Source: Trichoderma breve
Taxonomy: Eukaryota; Ascomycota; Sordariomycetes; Hypocreales; Hypocreaceae
Assembly (NCBI RefSeq): GCF_028502605.1
Contig: NC_079235.1
Coordinates: 1,302,001 to 1,366,000 of the forward strand
Reading direction: 5' to 3'
DNA length: 64,000 nucleotides
Positions 45,159 to 54,347 of this stretch are shown here, one piece after another. The translations under genes and the position numbers were made by a program. How positions within the stretch are numbered: the stretch's first letter is position 1; the number at the start of each line of letters is the position of its first letter. The notes beneath the pieces are model-generated. The model did no database searches. It saw only the letters and a program-made list of their open reading frames with translations, and was not told the origin of the DNA.

Positions 45159-45670
45159 GGCGGCGATGCTGTATCGTAAATTGAGCCGAGAGATACAGCC
45201 GTTTCCTCTCGTGACGTTCTGGGAAAGCTGTTGGTAAGGCCCGATCAGCCGATGCCCTCCAAGCTAAAAGAAGTTCCGGCAGTGGGGGAGGGGGAAGAAG
45301 ACAAACGGAAGATCTCACTACTCCATACAAGAGCTGAAAGATACTTCACTTCATAGGGAGCATCTCCGCAAATAACAAGTACCTGGATTACCTAACCCCC
45401 AGCGTCCAAAACGGGCCAAAACGGCATGACGTCGTGGGGAAACTGCTCGGACCGTCTCCTGGCAGTAATTCAGCAATTAGCAACCGCGGCTACTTGCGGC
45501 ACGCGGCGCTCGGCTCTATCCATCAACTACCCGGTTGAGCCTCGACAAGGCGGCCGTTCGTCGAACAAACCCTGGGCTTGATTAATTCCTCCTTCAGCGT
45601 CTCAAATCTCTCGACTCCTGCATCTTCTCCTCCTGTCCATTCCCGCCAGTTGCAGCCCGTCCGTTTCGCC
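45159..45670. promoter_or_regulatory. Bidirectional promoter region with a CRE-like TGACGTC site
   Basis: The 512 bases between two divergent start codons must contain both promoters. TGACGTCG at 45427-45434 matches a cAMP-response-element/bZIP core. CAAAACG words flank it (45408-45424). Which gene it serves cannot be told from sequence. Confidence 0.5.
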
Positions 45671-47978
45671 ATGCGTTCTCTCCGCGCCAATCGCCTCTCT
45701 CTGAGGCCTGTGCCTCGATTCCTCTCCACGTCTTCAGCTTCATCTACCCTCCCCAAGCCCGCGGCGCTGAGCTCCGTGCTCATTGCCAACAGAGGCGAGA
45801 TCGCAATTCGAATCAACAAGACCGCGGAGCGCATGGGCATAAAGGCCACCACCGTATACACAGACGTCGACGCCAACTCGTGGCACGCCTCGTCCGGCTT
45901 CCAGTCCTTTGGCCTGGGCCCGGCAAACGGCTACCTGGACGGCGAGAAGATCATCGCCCTGGCCAAGAAGCACGGCATCCAGGCGCTGCACCCGGGCTAT
46001 GGCTTCTTGTCCGAGAACTACAAGTTCGTCGAGCGGTGCGAGGAGGAGGGCATCGTCTTTGTCGGCCCGCCTGCCACCGCAATGGCTGACATGGGCAACA
46101 AGGCGCGAAGCAAGGAGATTATGAATGCGGCCAACGTGCCTTGCGTTCCTGGATACCACGGCTCCGAACAGGGCGAAGCTGAATTGTTAGCGTACGCCAA
46201 AGAGATTACCTTCCCCGTCCTCCTCAAGAGTGTGCGAGGAGGTGGTGGCAAGGGCATGCGAATTGTCATGAAGGAGGATGAGTTCCTCACCCAGCTCAAG
46301 AGCGCCAGAGCCGAGGCCAAGGCTTCCTTTGGCGACGGCGGAGAGGTCATGCTCGTCGAGAAGTACATTGTCCGCCCCAGACACGTCGAGGTGCAGGTCT
46401 TCGCCGACAAGCACGGCAACACCGTCGCCCTTGGCGAGCGAGACTGCAGTGTCCAGCGACGACACCAAAAGGTTCTCGAAGAGTCCCCCGCTCCTGATCT
46501 CGATGAGGTCACCAGACAAGATCTCTGGGACAAGGCAAGGAAGGCCGCCGAGGCCGTGGGCTACGTCGGTGCCGGAACAGTCGAATTCATCCTCGACAAG
46601 GACAGCGGCAAGTTCTATTTCATGGAGATGAACACGCGGTTGCAGGTCGAGCATCCCGTCACTGAGATGGTCACCGGCCTGGACCTTGTCGAGTGGCAGT
46701 TCCGCATCGCCGCCGGCGAGAAGCTGCCTCTGACCCAGGCCGAGGTCGAAGAGCAGATGAACCAGCGAGGGGCCGCTATTGAGGCCCGTATCTACGCTGA
46801 GAACCCCGAGAAGGGCTTCATGCCCGATTCAGGCAAGCTCGTCCATGCCGTCCTTCTGGATGCTGCCAAGAACGATCCCGATATCCGTCTCGACTGGGGC
46901 TTCGGCTCCGGCAGTGTCGTCTCCGAGGCGTACGACGGCATGATTGCCAAGCTCATCGTCCGAGGCGACGACCGCGAGACGGCCATTGCTAAGCTCGCCT
47001 CCGCTCTGCGCAACTTTGAAATTGTCGGCCTGAGCACTAACGTCGAGTTCCTCAAGAGAATGTGCGAGTCTGAGGCGTTCATTGCCGGCGACGTCGAGAC
47101 CGGCTTCATCGACAAGTGGAGGGAGGAGCTCTTCAAGCCTAGACGCATCAACAACGAGGTCTTCGCCCAGGCTGCCCTCGGCGTCCTGAGCAACCAGCTG
47201 CAGAACATTGGCTCCAGCCCGCACGGCCAGTCACTCGGCTTCGGCAACACGAACTCGACTAGCGAGCGCAAGCTCGCCTTCAAGGTCCTCGACGGCTACA
47301 GCGAGAAGGAGGGCGAGGTCGTCGAGGCCGCCGTCTCGCAGACCGGCCACAACCTCTACAGCGTCACCATTTCCCGCAAGGGCGAGGAGCCCCAGCTCTT
47401 CAGCAACATCATCAGCGAGCCTACCATTGAGGGCGAGGTGACCAAGCTCAAGTCCCGGTTCCCCGCCGAGAGGATCGAGTCCACCGTCGTTCCCCAGGAG
47501 AACGGCACCGAGACCAAGCTGGCGATCTTCCAGCACGGACTCAAGACGGATCTGGCCCTGCTGCCGCCGTCATGGTACGAGAAGGCCTTGGGCCTGAAGG
47601 AGCTGACTGCCTCTGTGGCAGCACCGATGCCCTGCAAGATCTTGAAGAATGAGGTCACTGAGGGACAGACTGTGAAGAAGGGCGAACCACTCGTCGTGTA
47701 AGTTTGGATGTTCTACCATGATTCCCGTTTTACTTTTTCATTTCACAATGTCGCTAACAAAAACTTTATAGCATCGAATCCATGAAGATGGAAACAGTCA
47801 TCCGATCGCCGCAGGACGGTGTCATCAAGAAGCTTGCCCACAAGGAAGGAGTAAGTCTATCCTATGAAGAATCTCTACATCATTCCACTAACAGGTCCCT
47901 CCACCTTAGGATATCTGCAAAGCCGGAACCGTTCTTGTCTTGTTTGAAGAAGACGCTAGCAAAGAGGAATCATCATAA
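45671..47978 (+). CDS. 3-Methylcrotonyl-CoA carboxylase biotin-containing alpha subunit, mitochondrial, three exons
   Basis: Exons 45671-47697, 47772-47850 and 47910-47978 join in phase (introns 74 and 59 nt) to give 724 residues. Residues 1-30 are Arg/Ser/Leu-rich without acids, a mitochondrial presequence. The biotin carboxylase part runs about 34-490: SVLIANRGEIAIRI, ALHPGYGFLSEN, the Gly-rich ATP loop VRGGGGKGMRIV, ERDCSVQRRHQKV, and FMEMNTRLQVEHPVTEM. A middle domain follows, then the biotinyl domain with IESMKME, where K681 should carry biotin; exon 2 encodes this motif. The enzyme carboxylates 3-methylcrotonyl-CoA in leucine breakdown together with a beta subunit not found in this window. 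Upstream in-frame codons lack an ATG, so 45671 is the start. An acetyl/propionyl-CoA carboxylase alpha chain is the alternative family label. Confidence 0.93.
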
Positions 47979-48489
47979 ATGGGATTGGGATATATACGAA
48001 GGGGCGTTATACGGTGGTCATGAATCTTATGTATATTTGTTTCATTTTCGGCGAGATATTTCCATCTGTTGGATCAATGGCATTGCAGTGTCATTGAAGC
48101 GAGAATTAAGAAAGAAAAAAGTCATCATATCTCTCTTCGTTTTCTTGCTCTTCATGCTCTGCTGTGGTGTAATACCAATGTCTGTAGTCTGTGATTTTCC
48201 CTGGCTTTTCTCTAGAAATGCCAACCGTTTTCAAGTAGATCATTGACCAAAAAAAAGAAGAAAAAAAGAAAAAAAGAAAGCCGAACCAAACTCCTCATAA
48301 TAAAATATATCGTCGTAACATCATGATCACATAAGAAGTCCTTGTCAAGCCAACCGTGCAAGCTGTTTGACAACCCACAGCTAGTATTAACCATCCATGT
48401 GAAGCAAAACCGGCCCCAATATCCGTCGTTGAAACGTAGTAAAGCAGTTGAAACTACCAGGGGAAAAAACCATTCACAAAACACCAATG
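47979..48489. other. Convergent 3' intergenic region, no gene seen
   Basis: About 0.5 kb between the MCC alpha and amidoligase stop codons, with an A-rich tract of AAAGAA/AAAAAG units at 48249-48282. No coding frame beyond chance. Confidence 0.6.
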
Positions 48490-49735
48490 TCATTTTGTCT
48501 GCATTTCTGCATATGTGGCAGGTAAATGCCTGCTCATCCGCGACTGCTTAGCCGCTTCTCGGATGCGCTTCCACCAGTCCTTGACGCGCCGCGGCCAACT
48601 GGGATCCGTAGGCGGGACGTAGGAACAGAAATTGTTGAGAAGATCCTGTGTCGAAGGGTATCAATAAGCGAAATGACTCTTCCAGATTAGATGGGGTTTC
48701 TTTTTTCCCCCTCTCCCCTTTCACCACCGTGATATTTCCATCATTACCTGCATTCGCCGGTCGGTGCAAAATAATAGGAAATAGCCAAAAAAGGGGGCAA
48801 AATCTTACCTCTTCTTTCGCCAAGGTGATGAACCCCAGCACAAAGGCTACCCACGCCAGTGTCCCCTTGGTGTTGAGAAATTGGTTGCCGCCTCGAAATT
48901 CTATCGTCCCTGTACACCGCCGCCTCCTGCGGTGCGGATAGATGTTCTGGAAGTTCCATAGAACATATCGGTTGCCTTGCATGTAGTGGCATAAATCCGC
49001 CTTTGTGCTCTGGGATCGAATCTCACCAGCCACCTTGCGCAGCGTACCGACGCTCTTCCCCCAGCCCAGCGTCTTGTTCAGCCCGGAATCGAGGCTCTGG
49101 CTGTTGAGACGGCAGTAGTGATTATCGCGGCGGGCGGCGGGCAAGATTTCTGCAACGTAGTCCTCATAAACGACAGTTGCGAATGCAATCTTCTTAAGAG
49201 TCCTGAGCGAGAACTTGTTTTTGAGGTTGACGGGCGTGACATGGACATGCCCACCACATGAGACGTCTTCCTGAGGCTTAAAGTGTACGCGCATGGCCTC
49301 CCAAAAGTCGGATATGATAGGGCTCACACCCCGCATGGTATCAAGCTTTGGGGATACAACCTCCATGCACACTTTTCCGGTTTGCATCTGCGTCAGCGCA
49401 TATTTCTCATGTGCGTGCATGATAAGATACATGAAGCACATGTACATGAATATCCCATCTTGCAGCAAGATGGGTGAAAGTCGGAATTACCAACCATATG
49501 GCCGTGGCCGCTTCAGCGACCCGTCGCGTGTGACGAACCATTTTCCTCCATAATACTCGGGGTGTTTGCTATACTTGGAGCAATCGTCGTGGACCGCTTG
49601 TATGCCCCTGTTGCGTAGCTTTTGCGCCAGTTGTCGATACCAATCCACGTTGGTGAAGCTGTCACAATTTCCATATGGCCTGGTCACAGCCTCAATCTCT
49701 ACACCGAAATTGTAGTGCCTAATGCCATGAGGCAT
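48490..49735 (-). CDS. Putative amidoligase (GS-fold, Amidoligase_2-like), three exons
   Basis: Proposed exons are 49735-49495, 49371-48809 and 48645-48490 (319 residues). The second intron (163 nt, GTAAGA..ACACAG) is clear. The first (123 nt) needs an unusual donor GTTGGT and acceptor AAAAG; it is chosen because it keeps phase and brings together RDGSLKRPRPY and VCMEVVSPKL. Signature blocks in order: YNFGVEIE (E13, E15), WFVTRDGSL, EVVSPKL, SCGGHVHV (H122, H124), and GTIEFRGGNQ, matching the glutamine-synthetase-like amidoligase family, where the Glu and His residues bind metal and ATP. Such enzymes form amide bonds between amines and carboxylates; fungal substrates are unknown. The C-terminal exon is Trp/Arg/Lys-rich (RRVKDWWKRIREAAKQS). 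It is divergent to a gamma-glutamylcyclotransferase-like gene. Confidence 0.8.
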
Positions 49736-50887
49736 CTTCGTCAGGCTGATGGTGACCTTAGTCGTCGAACCCAAAACCCGGAAAAGATGAGGCTGAAGCT
49801 GCACTTACAGCCCGAGCAAAACAACCACAGGCCCACCAAACAAAGTACGTACAGGCCTAATTTGCGAGAGGTTGGGTTGAGAAGATAAAGCGAGGGAAAA
49901 TTTGGTTGCCAAACGGGCCTAATTGAGGCCGTTGATATCTGATTCCAACTCCATGCTTTCTAACTCGCCGGCCACGTCTTGGCTCTTCCCGTGGTTCTAG
50001 ACACAATTTACCACGCTTGTGCGGATAATTGGTCAATTGATTTTGACGGGATGCACATGCTCACATGACATCGTCGATGTTTTCTCAACTTCTCGTTTTG
50101 TGCGACGCATAGCAACGCAGCGCTCTTTGAGCCTGTGCTTTTGTACACGGTATTACACGTATTCGTGCAAGAACAGCAGGGATCAAAGCCATGGGGCGGC
50201 ATGGCCAGCAAAACTCAAGCCGCCCAGCCACTGTTGCGTTGTCAAACACCATCTTTACCCCTACCTCCTTGGACTCCTTTTGTGAATACTGTCTGTGCCT
50301 ATACTGCCCTTCAGGCGGAATCCACAGGCGAACAGCGGTCCCCTATAATACGGTGGCCCTCGGTGGATGAGGTGGTGTGGAACATAGTAGCTAGGGATCG
50401 CGCTGTATGCTCCGAGGCCGGGCATGTCCGTGTCTCTCTTTTCAAACAAATCGCAAAACAAAAAAGAGGCGCCCGAGTTTGTGAGCTCATTGCCACGATG
50501 GGGGGCTCCCGGTCTCTCCAGTTCAAGACGTGGTGAAGTCCAATTGGTGCCTGTAATCCCATGTCCTGCAGGGCCATCGTCATTCTGTCCTTTGCTGCCC
50601 AACCCGTGGCACGGCATCAGAGATCCACAGTAAGAGGTAGCCACACTTCTACGGAGCATCCTGGCTGGCTGCCGAGGAATCGATGAATCCTCGTGCCATG
50701 ACGTACTTCCGCCTCGCAGTAAACATCACTGGCAATAGGTAGCAATATGTAAGACCGCGGTATTGTGCGTAAAATGTGAGAAGACAGTCCAAGCCTTCTC
50801 CGCATTCAAGCCAGCCCATAGACCTTGGTCTCAGAAGCACAACAGCCCTCGACGTTTGGGCCACCCCGCCCATTTCCTAATTCGACC
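49736..50887. other. Divergent promoter region between amidoligase and GGCT-like gene
   Basis: About 1.15 kb with only short overlapping frames on both strands (for example 50008-50211, 50135-50536), none protein-like. It presumably contains the promoters of both flanking genes. Confidence 0.55.
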
Positions 50888-51880
50888 ATGGAGGCCATTC
50901 GCAGCCAATCAGTGGGGAGGAAGCAGTCCAGAGTGCCGTCCCAGAAAGCAGCGTCAGCGTTGTCTCTAGACCGCCGGCCAACCAAGTTATACTTTGCTTA
51001 TGGGAGTAACTTGCATATCAAGCAGATGAACCGTCGTTGCCCCAATAGCAGGTTCATCGGGACCGCTCGTCTCTGCAACTATCGATGGCAGATCAACGAG
51101 CGTGGATACGCCAACGTCACCCAAGCAGAGGGACATTGGGTGGACGGACTTGTGTACGAGATTGATGACACTGACGAAGCCAAACTCGATATAAATGAAG
51201 GCGTTGCGAAAAATGCATACAACAAGCGATACATGACAGTTTTGCTCCATCGAGCACAGAGTAACTTGTATCGCCGTCCCGTCGCTTGGATTGTGGAAAA
51301 GGGCGGGCCCGCGACGGTGGGCAGACAGGCCAAGCTTGTAGCCCAGGGGCGGCGAGAGAGCTCGTTGTCCCACTGGCAAGACGACGTTCTCATATATGTC
51401 AATCCAAACTGCACTATTGACAGTAATCCCAGGGAGGAATACGTCAATCGGATCAATCTGGGTATTGCAGATGCCAGGGCCCTAGGCGTCGACGAGGACT
51501 ACATCCGGAACTGCATCCGCCCCTTTATCCCGGAGACCACAGAAAGGCCTTCCTCGGGCCCGACATCCGGGACCCCCAAGCTCAGAGTGCTAGCAGCCAC
51601 CCGGGGTAGGAGCGGCGCGAACTCACCCGCGCGGTCTGATGGCCGCTCTCCGGCACGCAAAGAACGATCGGTGAGCCGATCGAAGCAGCATTTCGAGCGG
51701 CGATCTCAATCCTGGCAACCCCCTAAGAAGGAAAACGACCAGAAAAAGGACCAGCCGGCAAAGTCAAAGGTGCCACCCCTGCCCCCGCGACCACAGTCAA
51801 ATCAACCCCGTGACATTCCCATCGTGGCTGTACAGGAAGTACATCTTTCGAGCTGGGGCTGGTGGCCGGCATTTTCATGA
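50888..51880 (+). CDS. Gamma-glutamylcyclotransferase-like protein (BtrG/AIG2 fold)
   Basis: Single exon, 330 residues from ATG 50888; upstream in-frame codons lack an ATG. After a ~30-residue Ser/Arg-rich lead, the cyclotransferase fold begins with KLYFAYGSNL; YGSNL (38-42) is the substrate-binding loop. The chain continues with RFIGTARLCNYRWQINERGY, GHWVDGLVYEI and KLDINEGVAKNAYNKRYMTV, where E104 in DINEG sits at the position of the catalytic acid. DVLIYVNPN and the RINLGIADARALGVDEDYI helix complete the domain near residue 220. The last ~110 residues are disordered, rich in Ser/Arg/Lys/Pro, with PPLPPRPQ as an SH3-type ligand. Family members cleave gamma-glutamyl amides or peptides with release of 5-oxoproline. 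Its divergent neighbour is a GS-fold amidoligase. Confidence 0.88.
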   Translation: MEAIRSQSVGRKQSRVPSQKAASALSLDRRPTKLYFAYGSNLHIKQMNRRCPNSRFIGTARLCNYRWQINERGYANVTQAEGHWVDGLVYEIDDTDEAKLDINEGVAKNAYNKRYMTVLLHRAQSNLYRRPVAWIVEKGGPATVGRQAKLVAQGRRESSLSHWQDDVLIYVNPNCTIDSNPREEYVNRINLGIADARALGVDEDYIRNCIRPFIPETTERPSSGPTSGTPKLRVLAATRGRSGANSPARSDGRSPARKERSVSRSKQHFERRSQSWQPPKKENDQKKDQPAKSKVPPLPPRPQSNQPRDIPIVAVQEVHLSSWGWWPAFS

Positions 51881-52158
51881 GAAATGTTAGAAGGGACCCT
51901 AAAGGCTGTGAAAATCAGATGCGGTGAGGAAAGTGTTGGAGCTTGAGATCCATTGCGATGTAAGTGTCTAATTGCTGCGAAATCTATTATTCGTCCGTCA
52001 TTGCTTTTTCGGCCAGTCCTGCTGACGCTTTCTATACGATTTTAGGATTATCATAAAGATATCCAAGTTTTCTTGTTCCGTTTTTATTTTTATTTTTTCC
52101 CCTTTGATCAGCTCCACCCGCCATCAAGGCGCATTCTGGAAGACCCTAGGGTCATAAA

Positions 52159-53488
52159 TCAGAGCTTTGAGCGATGCCGCCTCAAGATCAGGGTCTTACT
52201 TTTGGGTGATCCATTTCGCGATGGACCGTGAGATCGTGCTTTCGATCCGTTCGCATAATCCCATAAGAGTCTAGTTAGAGTCATAGCCTTTTGTGGAATC
52301 TCGCCATCTTTTTCTCCTCCGTAAACCAATACCGTGGGTCTGCAAATAATTTTTGCTGCCGATTTCTTCGCCCCTCCAACTGTCTCAACAAAGAGACCGG
52401 GGGCCACATCGAACAGATATGAGGCATTCTTTAGAGCGTCGGACGGTTTGCCGGCATCACCCGAGCCGAGAACCGCACTGTCGTTAGCAAGATTGATACA
52501 CTCATAAGTGTCCAACTTTGTTCTTGCGGTTCGCGCAGGCCACCTAAGAGTGAAAATATTCGGTGAAAGCTGAAGTCGGTGGGCAAGATCCACTGCCGGA
52601 TCAATTATGTTTGTCCGAAGAGAGCTTTGCAATTCTGCAGCGGTCAGGTATGGCACAACAACTGATATAAGAGAGGCAAGGTCTTCGGTGATAAGGTTGA
52701 GATATTGTGCTCTTCTAGACTTGAACGAGGCCTGGCTAGTCAATGCCGTGAGCGTCTCAGCCCTCCATTCTCTGCAATGCGAAATATCTATTTTCCAGAT
52801 TTTATTAGCTACCTTAGTGAATAGAATGCTTCATAGAATAGCACATACCTCGAGGAAGCTTAGATATCGCGTTCTCTAATTCATCAATCCACGCAGCAGC
52901 AGTCTCACCGTCACCATCATCCAGAGGGCAGTAGAAAGATTTGGCAAAGAAAACCAGCCATAGGTATTGCATTATGAGTGCTCTGAAATGATATTCATCG
53001 GAATGCCAGACATTAAGGCAGCTTGTCGCCGGCTCTCTCATTAGCGATACAAATCTTGTTGACTGAGCTGGGCTTGGCTGACAGCGGTAGTGACCACTGG
53101 CTAGATCGTCTATAACAGGCCGAATGCGATGCTCAACCCAGCGTTGAATGTTCTCGCATAGGTTTCCATAGGCTTCCCGAGCTTCAGCTTCCGTGATATC
53201 TTTCCTCAGCGAAGACGGGCGACTGGTCTGGCGTTTGGGTTCTTCGGCAGCCTTGTCCTTTTTACTGGATTGGCTTCGAGCTTGCGCGAGCTGGGCCTGC
53301 GCCTCTTTCAACTCCTGCTGTAGTGACTCCAGCTGCTTTGATAGTGCCGTATTCTCCTTTTCCTGTAATTCAAGCTCTTCTTGTCGTGAATCCAGAACTT
53401 CTTCGGTGAACTGGCGCAATCTAACTTCATCTTCCAGCTTGCTCTTGTCGTCTTGCTTGCGTGATGTTTCTGCGTGGGCGGGTGCCAT
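52159..53488 (-). CDS. Hypothetical coiled-coil protein, two exons
   Basis: Exons 53488-52849 and 52787-52159 join through a 61-nt phase-1 intron (GTATGT..AATAG) to give 422 residues; ATG at 53488. Residues about 17-72 form a coiled coil rich in Glu/Gln/Leu (RQEELELQEKENTALSKQLE). A basic Ser/Lys linker follows, then a mostly helical region from about 95 onward with conserved-looking aromatic segments (NIQRWVEHRIRPVIDDLA, LIMQYLWLVFFAKSFY, NIFTLRWPARTARTKLDTYE). The C-terminus is basic (KTLILRRHRSKL). I do not recognise a family. It lies 0.86 kb from, and divergent to, the Hsp70-like gene, an arrangement that could mean co-expression, but no functional link is shown. Confidence 0.75.
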
Positions 53489-54347
53489 TATCTTTTTGGT
53501 TGTTGCTCTGGATTTGCTCTGGAAATATAAATCTCTTGGGTGCGGTATGCTTTGAATGGTATGAAGGGAAAGAACGGAACTGGATGGGGCAGTATCGTTT
53601 TCTGGAAGTTTATGGAGCAAGTGGCGGGAAGACTATCGATTTGATCACGGCTATTATTCCCGCTGACGGTGCGTAATGGTTTCCTTTTGGCCAATACCTT
53701 GATCCTGGCGCATTGAATTGGCGGCTCGGCAGAAGCGTAAATGACTCCATACAGGCTCAGTTGACTCGGGTTACCAGACAATGAACTGTCGGTGCGTAGC
53801 CTGACCATGTCATCTTGGTGGATCTTCCCCCTTACCAGCTGGATGGCGGCTGGATGGCATCTTCATGCCCGACGCAGGCATCCGTTGGGCTCCACCACAT
53901 ACCCGTCGATGGGGTTTTAAGGGATCGGCTGTGTGCATGCAGGTCCGGGGTGCCTTGTCTGTAAAAGCGCGCGTTTATGCTCCAAGGCTGTCATTTCAAT
54001 ACCAGACCAATGATTATTTGTACAACTGTTTCTGAAGCTCAACCAGTCAGCATAAGAATCCTGAGCTGGTCCATTTTGAATCCTAATATCTGGCGGAGCC
54101 CCAGCAAGGTTACCTAGAGCATCCCATTGGCACCATCGGGAACTGAGCGGCAGCCCCAATCCATGACATGCCTAGATAGAGACAATGACTCTCTGCTAAG
54201 CCAGCGTATAGCGCATCCGACTATCCAAACCTGGATAATCTGCGAGCCCTCCAACCACTTGCAGGGAAGTTTTTGGTGTCACCTATACTTTGGTCCAAGG
54301 ATTTCCCATAGCAGGCATCTTTTTTCTGGAAGCTGAAAAGCCTGAGC
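53489..54347. other. Divergent promoter region, no gene seen
   Basis: About 0.86 kb between the coiled-coil gene and the Hsp70-like gene. Frames at 53488-53808 and 53917-54159 are not protein-like. I see no convincing run of nGAAn heat-shock elements. Confidence 0.5.

Noticed and set aside
45578..45670. Upstream extension of the MCC alpha frame
   Set aside because: It starts at TTG; the ATG at 45671 directly begins a good mitochondrial presequence.
45740..46654. Antisense frames inside the MCC alpha gene
   Set aside because: They are shadows of a GC-rich, strongly conserved coding exon on the plus strand.
50825..50887. Upstream extension of the GGCT-like protein
   Set aside because: The extension begins at TTG and has no ATG; the first ATG at 50888 is adequate and the YGSNL motif lies downstream.
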